From JAEYXS01 sp943367715 (GTDB taxonomy: Bacteria > Verrucomicrobiota > Verrucomicrobiia > Limisphaerales > JAEYXS01), in NCBI GenBank assembly GCA_943367715.1, contig CALRJY020000005.1, positions 62,001-126,000 of the forward strand: a stretch of 64,000 nucleotides of DNA, written 5' to 3'. The position numbers were made by a program, and so were the translations under genes. Below are positions 27,074 to 34,671 of the stretch, piece after piece; position 1 is the first letter of the stretch, and the number at the start of each line of letters is the position of its first letter. The notes beneath the pieces were generated by a model. That model was not told where the DNA came from. It made no database searches and saw nothing but the letters and a program-made list of their open reading frames with translations.

Positions 27074-27100
27074 TTCCTCCGACACAAAAAAAGAACGCTC

Positions 27101-27439
27101 ATGAAAAAGATCGAAGCCATTATCAAGCCGTTCAAACTGGAAGATGTCAAAGAGGCCCTGACTGCCATCGGTGTGGAAGGTTTAACGGTTACCGAGGTCA
27201 AAGGTTTCGGGCGTCAAAAGGGGCATACGGAAATCTATCGCGGCAGCGAGTATACCGTGGATTTTCTTCCCAAGCTGAAGATCGAGATCGTGCTCTCGGA
27301 CAGTGATGTCGATGGTGCCGTCAAGGCGATCATCAGCGCGGCCAAGACGGGCAAGATCGGTGACGGCAAGGTGTTCGTGCTGCCGATCGAGAATGCCATC
27401 CGCATCCGCACGGAAGAGACCGGCGACCAGGCGGTATAA
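27101..27439 (+). CDS. glnB: nitrogen regulatory protein P-II
   Basis: A 112-residue trimeric signalling protein that reports 2-oxoglutarate and ATP/ADP status to glutamine synthetase control and nitrogen transport. The start MKKIEAIIKPFKLEDVKEAL is the family opening and length matches P-II exactly. The T-loop GHTEIYRGSEYTVDFLPK carries Tyr51, the uridylylation site of enteric GlnB. The C-loop GDGKVFVLPIENAIRIRTEE is intact. It precedes glnA on the same strand with a hairpin between them. No amtB is nearby, which favours the GlnB rather than GlnK role. The frame is open far upstream (to 26495), but that portion lies opposite pyrD and is a shadow. Confidence 0.95.
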   Translation: MKKIEAIIKPFKLEDVKEALTAIGVEGLTVTEVKGFGRQKGHTEIYRGSEYTVDFLPKLKIEIVLSDSDVDGAVKAIISAAKTGKIGDGKVFVLPIENAIRIRTEETGDQAV

Positions 27440-27454
27440 TCCGCGCTCAACTTT

Positions 27455-27483
27455 CCCTGCCTTGTGAAAGCAAGGCAGGGTTT
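27455..27483 (+). terminator. 10-bp hairpin between glnB and glnA, terminator or attenuator
   Basis: CCCTGCCTTG (27455-27464), loop TGAAAG, CAAGGCAGGG (27471-27480), then TTT. The position in the 87-base gap suggests partial termination, giving different levels of glnB and glnA from one transcript; glnA could also have its own promoter. Confidence 0.7.
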
Positions 27484-27526
27484 CTCGTCTCCAGACATAA
27501 CTGCAACCCGACAGCAAACGACGTTC

Positions 27527-28939
27527 ATGAGCACGCCCAAGGAAGTTCTCGAAATGGCCAAGAAGGCCGGAGCGAAGATGGTGGACATCAAGTTTGTGGA
27601 TACCTTCGGCTCGTGGCAGCACTTCAGTGTGCCGACCGGTGAATTGACGGTAGAAGTTTTTGAAGACGGTTTCGGTTTCGACGGGTCCTCCATCCGCGGT
27701 TGGAAGAGCATCGAGGCTTCCGACATGCTCGCGATGCCTGATCCCGCCACAGCGTTTATCGATCCCTTCTGTGCTGTGCCCACTCTTTCCCTCACTTGCA
27801 CCATTGCCGAGACGGGCACGAAGGAAGCTTACAATCGCGATCCGCGCGGCATCGCGCAACGCGGTGAGAAATATTTGCAGAGCACGGGCGTGGCGGACAC
27901 GGCGGTGTTCGGACCCGAAGCGGAGTTCTTCATCTTCGATAACGTGCAGTATGACAGCAAAGCGAACGGCACGTTCTACTCCGTGGATTCCGAAGAGGCC
28001 GCATGGAACACCGGTCGCGATGAGATGCCGAATCTGGGCTACAAGATCCGGCACAAGGAAGGTTACTTCCCGGTTTCACCAGCGGATACGCAACAAGACA
28101 TCCGCACGGAGATGTGCCTGGTGATGGAAGCGCTCGGCATCAAGGTGGAGCGCCAGCATCACGAAGTCGCCACAGCAGGGCAGGCAGAGATCGATTTTCG
28201 TTTCGATACGCTCGTGAAAACGGCGGACACGATGATGCTCTACAAGTACATCGTCAAAAACGTGGCGCGCAAACATGGCAAGACCGCGAGTTTCATGCCC
28301 AAGCCGCTCTATGGCGACAACGGCTCTGGCATGCACACGCATCAATCCCTCTGGAAAAAGGGCAAGCCGCTCTTCGCCGGCAATGAATACGCGGGCCTGA
28401 GCCAGATGGCGCTCTACTACATCGGCGGCATTTTGAAGCACGCGAAGGCGCTGTGCGCGATCTGCAACCCCACGACGAATTCCTACAAGCGTCTGGTTCC
28501 CGGCTACGAAGCTCCGGTGAATCTGGCTTATTCCGCGCGCAATCGCTCGGCAGCGATCCGCATCCCGACCTTCTCGGAAAGCCCGAAAGCCAAGCGCATC
28601 GAGTATCGTCCGCCCGATCCGGCGGCGAATCCTTACCTGTGCTACACAGCCTTGCTGATGGCCGGTCTGGACGGGGTGATCAACAAGATCGACCCGGGCG
28701 AACCGCTGGATAAGAATATTTACGAGCTGCCGCCCGAAGAGCTGAAGAAGGTGCCGAATGTGCCCGGTTCCCTCGGCGAAGCGCTGGATTGCCTCGAAAA
28801 AGACCATCAATTCCTGCTCAAAGGGGACGTCTTCACGACGGACTTTTTGGAGATGTGGATCACGCAAAAACGCAAGGAGCATGACGCGCTGCGGCTCCGT
28901 CCGCACCCGTATGAATTTTCCTTGTATTACGACTGTTAA
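27527..28939 (+). CDS. glnA: glutamine synthetase type I
   Basis: A 470-residue enzyme that makes glutamine from glutamate, ammonia and ATP; forms dodecamers in the cytosol. The start ATG 27527 (MSTPKEVLEMAKKAGAKMVD) gives the standard GSI length; upstream open frame is not used. Motifs: FGFDGSSIRGWKSIEASDML near the beta-grasp boundary, FGPEAEFFIFDNV (metal site), the ATP/glutamate site NGSGMHTHQSLWKKG, NRSAAIRIPTFSESPKAKR, and NIYELPPEELKKVP with Tyr399, equivalent to the adenylylated Tyr397 of E. coli GlnA. The tyrosine suggests the enzyme can be controlled by GlnE. Preceded by glnB. Confidence 0.96.
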   Translation: MSTPKEVLEMAKKAGAKMVDIKFVDTFGSWQHFSVPTGELTVEVFEDGFGFDGSSIRGWKSIEASDMLAMPDPATAFIDPFCAVPTLSLTCTIAETGTKEAYNRDPRGIAQRGEKYLQSTGVADTAVFGPEAEFFIFDNVQYDSKANGTFYSVDSEEAAWNTGRDEMPNLGYKIRHKEGYFPVSPADTQQDIRTEMCLVMEALGIKVERQHHEVATAGQAEIDFRFDTLVKTADTMMLYKYIVKNVARKHGKTASFMPKPLYGDNGSGMHTHQSLWKKGKPLFAGNEYAGLSQMALYYIGGILKHAKALCAICNPTTNSYKRLVPGYEAPVNLAYSARNRSAAIRIPTFSESPKAKRIEYRPPDPAANPYLCYTALLMAGLDGVINKIDPGEPLDKNIYELPPEELKKVPNVPGSLGEALDCLEKDHQFLLKGDVFTTDFLEMWITQKRKEHDALRLRPHPYEFSLYYDC

Positions 28940-28955
28940 AAGAACAAAGCCGGAG

Positions 28956-28979
28956 ATGGGGTGAAGACCCCATATTTTT
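28956..28979 (+). terminator. terminator downstream of glnA
   Basis: ATGGGGT (28956-28962), loop GAAG, ACCCCAT (28967-28973), followed by ATTTTTG. A 7-bp GC-rich stem with a T-run fits a rho-independent terminator. Confidence 0.75.
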
Positions 28980-29384
28980 GGCCCTAAAGTATTTTGGGCT
29001 TGTTTAGGCAAGCAGAAAAAAGAAGAAAAAAGTGCCTGTGAATAACTTGGGTATAAGAGTTAATATCTATTGCTCGTCTGGGTCGGGTGCATCTCCTAGA
29101 ACAAACGCACTCGATTCCGATTTACCGGGGTTGGCTGGTTGACCCTTAAAAACTGACCGAAATATTGCTTTTTGAAAGATTTTGTATCTCGTTGATAATC
29201 AATGAGATGACAGGGAAAAAGAAGAGAGTTTTGGCGGGGGGTGCCAAAAACATGGCGAAAAGCAAGATGCGGCGGTGAGGCCTGAGGGCCGGGTTAAGCT
29301 AGTTAAATGTCGGTTACGGATAAGTTACAGGAAACAGTGAATAATTGGCCGAAAACGCAGGAAATTCAGGGGACTAATCGCATC
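28980..29384 (+). promoter_or_regulatory. dnaA upstream region with one DnaA box; possible origin or autoregulatory region
   Basis: This non-coding stretch holds TGTGAATAA at 29037-29045, whose complement TTATTCACA is a full match to the DnaA-box consensus TTATnCACA. The surrounding bases (29009-29060) are A-rich. Two palindromes follow: ATCTCGTTGA (29186-29195) with TCAATGAGAT (29199-29208), one mismatch, and TTTTGGC (29229-29235) with GCCAAAA (29243-29249). A weak promoter candidate is TTGACC (29139-29144) with TATTGC (29163-29168). Only one consensus box was found, so an origin is not proven; a self-regulation site is also possible. The shorter dnaA start is used to set the right end. Confidence 0.5.
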
Positions 29385-30764
29385 ATGCAGGACTCTGTTG
29401 AAAAAGTATGGTCGGCGGCGCAAGGGCTGCTCCGGACCATGTTGAACTCGGATATCTTCAATCTCTGGTTCGCGCCGTTGAAGGCGACCGAGTTGACGCA
29501 AGATTCCATCACTCTGGAAGTCGCCAACGACTTCTGCGAGGTCTGGCTGACGGACAACTATATCGGCCTCCTGCAGGATGTGCTCATGCACTCTGCCGGA
29601 CGGGCGCTAAAAGTCCGTTTTGTGGTGGGCAATGGCGAAGCACCCGTGGCTGCCCGTGCGGTCGCCGTCACTCCGCCTGCCGCCAAGGCCAAACATGCCG
29701 AACCGGCCGAGCGGAATCATCATCATGCTCCTGCCGAAGCCGATCCGTCGTTCAATCCCAAGAACACGTTCGATACCTTCGTGGTCGGCAACAACAATAA
29801 TTTCGCCCATGCGGCGGCCTTGGCCGTGGCGCAGTCTCCGGGCAAGTCCTACAATCCGCTCTTCCTTTACGGCGGAGTGGGCTTGGGCAAGACGCATCTT
29901 CTACATGCCATCGGCCAGTATGTGGCGGCGCACAAGAAGGGTGCGAAGGTCGCCTACGTCTCGTCCGAGAAGTTCACGAACGAATTCATTGATGCCATCC
30001 AAAACAACCAACTGGTGCGTTTCCGCAAGAAATACCGCCAGACGGATGTGTTGCTGATGGATGACATCCAGTTCCTCGCGGGCAAGGAGCGTATCCAGGA
30101 AGAATTCTTCCACACGTTCAATGCGCTGCATGAGGGCCACAAGCAGATCGTGCTGACCTGCGACCGTCCGGCGAGCGAGATCCAGAATCTCGAGCACCGC
30201 ATGGTCTCCCGCTTCGAGTGGGGTCTAGTCACGGACATGCAGCCGCCGGATGTGGAAACCCGCCTCGCCATTCTCAAGAAGAAGGCGAACTCGATGAACG
30301 CCACAGTGCCGGATGAGTTGCTGGAATTTCTGGCCAATCGCATCCGCACGAACATCCGCCGACTGGAAGGCGCGCTCATCCGCGTGATCTCCTACTCCTC
30401 GCTCACGGGCAAGAAGCTCTCGCTGGACATGGTGGAGAATCTGCTGCGCGAAGTGTTGCAGGAAGAGGGCAAGACGATCGTCTCCATCGATCTCATCCAG
30501 AAGCGCGTGGCCGATCATTTCGATATCCGCCTGGCGGATATGAGCAGCAAGCGCCGCCCGGAGAACATCGCCTTCCCGCGCCAGATTGCCATGTTTCTCT
30601 CTCGCCAATTGACCGAGAGCTCGCTGAACACCATTGGTGAAGCCTTCGGTGGTCGCGATCACGGCACCGTGTTGCACGCTTGCCGCCTGGTGAAAGACCG
30701 CATGGAGATCGATTCCAACGTGCGGCAGGTGGTGAGCTACCTCGAGAAGCAGTTGCTGCGCTAG
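29385..30764 (+). CDS. dnaA: chromosomal replication initiator protein DnaA
   Basis: A 459-residue AAA+ initiator that binds DnaA boxes and unwinds oriC. Start ATG 29385 (MQDSVEKVWSAAQGLL) places domain I right at the N-terminus, as usual, and has AGGGGA upstream; ATG 29307 would add 26 residues. Domain II is short and Ala/Pro/His-rich. Domain III has the Walker A GGVGLGKTHLLHAIG, Walker B LLMDDIQFLAGK and sensor motifs TCDRPASEIQNLEHRMVSRF. Domain IV has the DNA-binding signature GEAFGGRDHGTVLHACR. No dnaN or gyrase follows, so the classic dnaA-dnaN arrangement is lost here. A strong terminator ends the gene. Confidence 0.95.
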   Translation: MQDSVEKVWSAAQGLLRTMLNSDIFNLWFAPLKATELTQDSITLEVANDFCEVWLTDNYIGLLQDVLMHSAGRALKVRFVVGNGEAPVAARAVAVTPPAAKAKHAEPAERNHHHAPAEADPSFNPKNTFDTFVVGNNNNFAHAAALAVAQSPGKSYNPLFLYGGVGLGKTHLLHAIGQYVAAHKKGAKVAYVSSEKFTNEFIDAIQNNQLVRFRKKYRQTDVLLMDDIQFLAGKERIQEEFFHTFNALHEGHKQIVLTCDRPASEIQNLEHRMVSRFEWGLVTDMQPPDVETRLAILKKKANSMNATVPDELLEFLANRIRTNIRRLEGALIRVISYSSLTGKKLSLDMVENLLREVLQEEGKTIVSIDLIQKRVADHFDIRLADMSSKRRPENIAFPRQIAMFLSRQLTESSLNTIGEAFGGRDHGTVLHACRLVKDRMEIDSNVRQVVSYLEKQLLR

Positions 30765-30784
30765 TCTGCGAATATTTTCATGAT

Positions 30785-30829
30785 AAAGCGTTGAAGTGGT
30801 TTAACCGCTTCGACGCTTTAACTTTTTCT
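30785..30829 (+). terminator. strong rho-independent terminator of dnaA
   Basis: AAAGCGTTGAAGTGG (30785-30799), loop TTTAA, CCGCTTCGACGCTTT (30805-30819), 15 bp including two G-U pairs, then AACTTTTTCTT. It separates dnaA from the ABC ATPase gene. Confidence 0.85.
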
Positions 30830-30854
30830 TCCGACTCCACATACTCCCCGCGTC

Positions 30855-31832
30855 ATGGCCGTCATCGAAGCTCAGGGGCTGAACAAAGCCTATCGCGTCT
30901 ACAAGAAGCAGCCCGGATTCTCCGGTGCGGTGAAAGGGCTGTTTCATCGTGAATATGAGACGACGCATGCGGTGAAGGATGTGAACTTCCGCGTGGAAGA
31001 AGGCGAGTTGGTGGGTTTCCTTGGTCCCAATGGCGCGGGCAAGACCACTACGCTCAAGATTCTCTCTGGCTTGCTGCATCCTACCAGTGGCACAGCGTCT
31101 GTACTGGGTTTCACACCGTGGGAGCGCGCTGATGGCTACCGGCGGCAGTTCGCCTTGCTGCTGGGACAGAAGAACCAACTTTGGTGGGATCTGCCCGCGC
31201 GTGAATCGTTGGAGCTGAATGCCCGCATCTACGGCATCGCGCCGGAAGAATTCAACAAACGCGTGGATGAGATGACGCAACTGCTCGACGTGGGCAGCAA
31301 GCTCAACACGATGGTGCGCGAACTGTCACTGGGCGAACGCATGAAACTGGAGTTGGTGGCGGCTTTGCTGCATCAGCCCAAGGTGCTGTTCCTCGATGAA
31401 CCGACCATCGGCCTCGACGTCGTTTCGCAGAAGGCGGTGCGCGAGTTCCTGCGTGATCACAACAAGCGCAACAAAACGACAGTGCTGCTCACCAGCCATT
31501 ACATGGCGGACATCCAGGAGCTGTGTCAGCGCGTCATCATCATCGACAAAGGCACCATCTTCTTTGATGGAAAGCTTAGCGAAATTCTCGATCGTTTTGC
31601 GGACTTCAAGCTCATCACCATTCAGACAGAGCAGCCTTTGGATTGCAGTGAGGAGTGCCTGAAAGAGTTCGGTGAGATCGTGGAGAAGACGGTGACCAGC
31701 GTGAAGCTGAAGGTGAAGCGCGATCGTGTCATCGCCGCATGCAAAGGGCTGTTGGATGCGTTGCCGGTGAAGGATATCGATATCGAGGAGGTGCCGATCG
31801 AGGACATTATCCGCAATCTGTTTGCGCGGTAG
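30855..31832 (+). CDS. ABC-2-type transporter ATP-binding protein, no permease nearby
   Basis: A 325-residue ATPase subunit. An N-terminal 40 residues (NKAYRVYKKQPGFSGAVKGL) match the longer opening of the NatA-like exporter group seen in PVC bacteria. Walker A GPNGAGKTTTLKILSGLL near 57-74, Q-loop LLLGQKNQLWWDLPARESLE, signature LSLGERMKLELVAALLHQP, Walker B VLFLDEPTIGLDVVSQK and switch His in LLTSHYMADI are all intact. The C-terminal domain after 225 is regulatory. Members usually act with ABC-2 membrane subunits, but none is next to it here; either the partner is elsewhere or the following genes are unrelated. Next gene is convergent. Confidence 0.9.
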   Translation: MAVIEAQGLNKAYRVYKKQPGFSGAVKGLFHREYETTHAVKDVNFRVEEGELVGFLGPNGAGKTTTLKILSGLLHPTSGTASVLGFTPWERADGYRRQFALLLGQKNQLWWDLPARESLELNARIYGIAPEEFNKRVDEMTQLLDVGSKLNTMVRELSLGERMKLELVAALLHQPKVLFLDEPTIGLDVVSQKAVREFLRDHNKRNKTTVLLTSHYMADIQELCQRVIIIDKGTIFFDGKLSEILDRFADFKLITIQTEQPLDCSEECLKEFGEIVEKTVTSVKLKVKRDRVIAACKGLLDALPVKDIDIEEVPIEDIIRNLFAR

Positions 31833-31842
31833 GGGTTACTGG

Positions 31843-32286
31843 TCAAGCTGGTCGGCGGATTATTTCCAAATTCAGAAGTGCTGCGAAGCGGGTGAGGTCG
31901 CCATCGTCAGGCCGCATCTGTTCTCGCAGGGGGATAAATTCGCCAGCGGTATTGCCAATGCTGACTTCATAGAGCTCCTGACGGTCATCGTCGTAGTAAA
32001 TAGTGCACACAATACTTTTGAGATTCTTTCGCGGGATAACCTTCTGATAGCGCCATGGCAGCCAAGGGCAATACTCCACAATCTCGAGCTGTTCCTTTGC
32101 ATCGTCGTAGCGGATCACGCTTATCCTCCCCAAGACCAGTGCGGTCACGATCGCGAAGGGCGCGGCCAGCAAGCCTACTTTGAAATTGTTAAGGAAAAGG
32201 ATCGTAACGAGGCAGGCTAGGAAAACTCCAACGACCCAAGACCTTTTCTTTTGCGAGGTCTCGACGGTTTTCAGATCGTGTATCAT
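31843..32286 (-). CDS. small membrane protein of unknown function
   Basis: A 147-residue protein with two close hydrophobic segments near residues 18-34 and 37-53 (WVVGVFLACLVTILFLNN, VGLLAAPFAIVTALVLG), then a cytosolic or periplasmic domain (RISVIRYDDAKEQLEIVEYC, NLKSIVCTIYYDDDRQELYE). The two-helix then beta-rich layout resembles small PH-like envelope proteins, but no family was recognised. It is convergent with the ABC gene and divergent from xylA. No other clue to its role. Confidence 0.65.
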   Translation of the reverse strand: MIHDLKTVETSQKKRSWVVGVFLACLVTILFLNNFKVGLLAAPFAIVTALVLGRISVIRYDDAKEQLEIVEYCPWLPWRYQKVIPRKNLKSIVCTIYYDDDRQELYEVSIGNTAGEFIPLREQMRPDDGDLTRFAALLNLEIIRRPA

Positions 32287-32500
32287 GCCGCGTGTTCCGT
32301 AATTTAGCCATTTGAATTAGCTTGTCGATACTGTTGCCGATGTCGGTCAGGTGCTTTATTTACCCCGGGTTTTCTTGGTGGATTTTGCAAAGCCTAGAGT
32401 GCTTTTCCCCGCTTGCCACCTCTTTGCCTGTGTTTACAGTCGTTCCATTCGTTAAACGCAACAAATGCACGAAGCAGTCAATTTGTACTGAAAGAGAATT

Positions 32501-33811
32501 ATGTCCTATTTCAAAGACATCCCGAAGATCAAGTTCGAGGGGGCGAAGTCCACGAACCCGCTCGCGTTCAAACATTACAACCCTTCGCAGAAGATCGAAG
32601 GCAAGACCATGGCGGAGCACCTGCGCTTCTCCGTGGTGTACTGGCACACGATGCGTGGCATGGGCGGTGACATGTTCGGCGCGCCGACGGCCATTCGCCC
32701 GTGGGATAACGGCAAGGACGTGATCGACACCGCCAAGGCGCGCGTGCCCGTTTTCTTCGACATCGTGGACAAGCTCGGTGCGCCTTACTACGCGTTCCAT
32801 GACCGCGATATCGCGCCGCACGGCAAGTCCCTCCGCGAATCGAACAAGTATCTCGACACCATCGTCGCCTTGCTGAAAGAGCAACAGAAGCGCACGGGCA
32901 TCAAGCTCCTGTGGGGCACGGCCCAACTCTTCGTGCATCCGCGCTACATGCATGGTGCGGCCACGAGCTGCAACTCGGACGTCTTCGCCTTTGCCGCGGC
33001 GCAAGTGAAGAAGGCGCTGGAAGTGACGCACGAACTGGGTGGCGAAGGCTACACGTTCTGGGGCGGTCGCGAAGGCTACTCCACGTTGTGGAACACCGAC
33101 ATGAAGCGCGAACTGGAGCATCTCGCCAAGTTCCTGCATCTGGCCGTGGATTACGCCAAGAAGATCGGTTTCAAAGGCCAGTTCTACATCGAACCGAAAC
33201 CGAAAGAACCGACCAAGCACCAGTATGACTCCGATGCCGCCGCGTGCTTGAACTTCCTCCGCGAGTTCGATCTGTTGCCGCATTTCAAGCTGAACCTGGA
33301 AACGAACCACGCCACTCTGGCCGGTCACACGATGCAGCATGAGATCGAGACGGCTGGTGCCGCGAACGCGCTGGGCAGCATCGATGCGAACACGGGCGAC
33401 CTGCTCCTCGGTTGGGACACGGACCAGTTCCCTACGGACATCTATCTCACCACGCAGTGCATGCTGGGGATCCTGAAATATGGTGGCCTGACCACGGGCG
33501 GGGTGAACTTCGACGCCAAAGTGCGCCGCGAAAGCATCGAACCGGTGGACCTCTTCCACGCGCACATCGGCGGCATGGACGCCTTTGCCCGCGGCCTCAA
33601 GATCGCAGCCGCCATCCGCAAGGACGGTCGTCTCGCCGAGTTCGTCAAATCCCGCTATTCCTCCTGGGACAGCGGTCTCGGCAAGAGCATCGAGGAAGGC
33701 AAGGAAAGCTTCGAGACGTTGGAAGCCTACATGCTCAAGAAGGGTGAAGCGAAGGCCAACACCAGCGGCCGTCAGGAATTCCTGGAGAACTTGATCAACG
33801 AGTTCATCTAA
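32501..33811 (+). CDS. xylA: xylose isomerase
   Basis: A 436-residue TIM-barrel enzyme that interconverts D-xylose and D-xylulose (also D-glucose and D-fructose). Start MSYFKDIPKIKFEGAKSTNP is that of the longer class II proteins; an AAAGAGA lies upstream. Family signatures: YYAFHDRDIAPHG (catalytic His), GYTFWGGREGYSTLWNTD, FYIEPKPKEPTKHQYD (metal Glu and Lys), LNLETNHATLAGHTMQHE and DANTGDLLLGWDTDQFPTD (metal Asp cluster). Length is right for class II. No xylulokinase or sugar transporter adjoins it, so it is a solitary catabolic gene here. Ends before a terminator shared with tatD. Confidence 0.95.
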   Translation: MSYFKDIPKIKFEGAKSTNPLAFKHYNPSQKIEGKTMAEHLRFSVVYWHTMRGMGGDMFGAPTAIRPWDNGKDVIDTAKARVPVFFDIVDKLGAPYYAFHDRDIAPHGKSLRESNKYLDTIVALLKEQQKRTGIKLLWGTAQLFVHPRYMHGAATSCNSDVFAFAAAQVKKALEVTHELGGEGYTFWGGREGYSTLWNTDMKRELEHLAKFLHLAVDYAKKIGFKGQFYIEPKPKEPTKHQYDSDAAACLNFLREFDLLPHFKLNLETNHATLAGHTMQHEIETAGAANALGSIDANTGDLLLGWDTDQFPTDIYLTTQCMLGILKYGGLTTGGVNFDAKVRRESIEPVDLFHAHIGGMDAFARGLKIAAAIRKDGRLAEFVKSRYSSWDSGLGKSIEEGKESFETLEAYMLKKGEAKANTSGRQEFLENLINEFI

Positions 33812-33835
33812 AGAATTTCAAGATAGTTTACGCGA

Positions 33836-33868
33836 AAAGGGCGACCAGTGATGGCCGCCCTTTCTTTT
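33836..33868. terminator. hairpin between xylA and tatD
   Basis: AAAGGGCG (33836-33843) pairs with CGCCCTTT (33856-33863), then CTTTTT. An 8-bp stem with 12-base loop, placed between two convergent genes. Likely terminator of xylA. Confidence 0.7.
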
Positions 33869-34668
33869 TAGCCTACGAACAACCGTTTGAAATTCTCCTC
33901 CACTTGCTGGGCCAAATCCTCTACGCCCATCTCGCGCAGTTGCGCCAAGCCCTCATACACCGCCCGCAAATTCGCAGGATGATTGATAGCCTTACCGCTC
34001 GCCGTTTCCGTAAGAACATGTTTATTGAGCGCGTCCGGCAATGACTGGTCCGGGGCATCCGTCTCCGCCAGCAATCGCTCTAGCGGAACCTGCTTGAAAG
34101 TCTCTCGCTGGCGCTCTTTCCGCTCTAACAAGTAATACCCCGGGAAGGAAAAGTAAGCGCCGAGTTTGGCGAGCGGTCGGATCATCTCCGCCGGACCACC
34201 GTAAGAATGCAGCAGAAACCCTCGTTCAGGTCTCGGCTCTTTTCTAAGCAGTTGGAACAACGGCCCCCATGCTTGAAGGCAATGAACACTCGCAGCGATA
34301 TTCCGTTCTGCTGCTAGTCGCAGTTGCCACACAAACACTTCCTCCTGTCCCTCGTAAGACAAATCTGGTTTCCATTTGTCCAAACCGATCTCGCCCACCA
34401 CCGCATTCGGCGTGCTATCGAGATACCGCACCAGCTCCTCCTGCCAACGCTCCGTGCGCTCGTGCAGATACCACGGATGATACCCGAAACTCGGCTGTAC
34501 GATGGTGAACTTCTTCGCCAGCTCCTGCACCTGCGCCCAATCTGCTTCACACGCGCCATTGACCACCATCCGCGCGACACCCTCCGCTTCGGCAGCCGCC
34601 ACTAACTCCGCCTGCTTCCCGTCGAAGCGGTCATCCTGCAAATGATTGTGAGCATCGTAGAGGCGCAC
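33868..34668 (-). CDS. TatD-family metal-dependent hydrolase
   Basis: A 266-residue TIM-barrel phosphoesterase/DNase of the amidohydrolase-related TatD family. Metal ligands appear in order: DAHNHLQ near residue 5-11 (two histidines), GEIGLDKWKPDLSYEGQEEV with Glu near 92, ASVHCLQAWGPL, LLHSYGGPAEMIRP and LAETDAPDQSL near 215. Length fits the family. It is convergent with xylA and starts just 4 bases after the end of the PVC CxxCH gene, both on the minus strand, so it may be read through from that gene; function there is not implied. Confidence 0.9.
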   Translation of the reverse strand: MRLYDAHNHLQDDRFDGKQAELVAAAEAEGVARMVVNGACEADWAQVQELAKKFTIVQPSFGYHPWYLHERTERWQEELVRYLDSTPNAVVGEIGLDKWKPDLSYEGQEEVFVWQLRLAAERNIAASVHCLQAWGPLFQLLRKEPRPERGFLLHSYGGPAEMIRPLAKLGAYFSFPGYYLLERKERQRETFKQVPLERLLAETDAPDQSLPDALNKHVLTETASGKAINHPANLRAVYEGLAQLREMGVEDLAQQVEENFKRLFVG

Positions 34669-34671
34669 AAA

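Noticed and set aside
26495..27100. Long extension in front of glnB
   Set aside because: It lies opposite pyrD and is a reading-frame shadow; the P-II start at 27101 matches the family length exactly.
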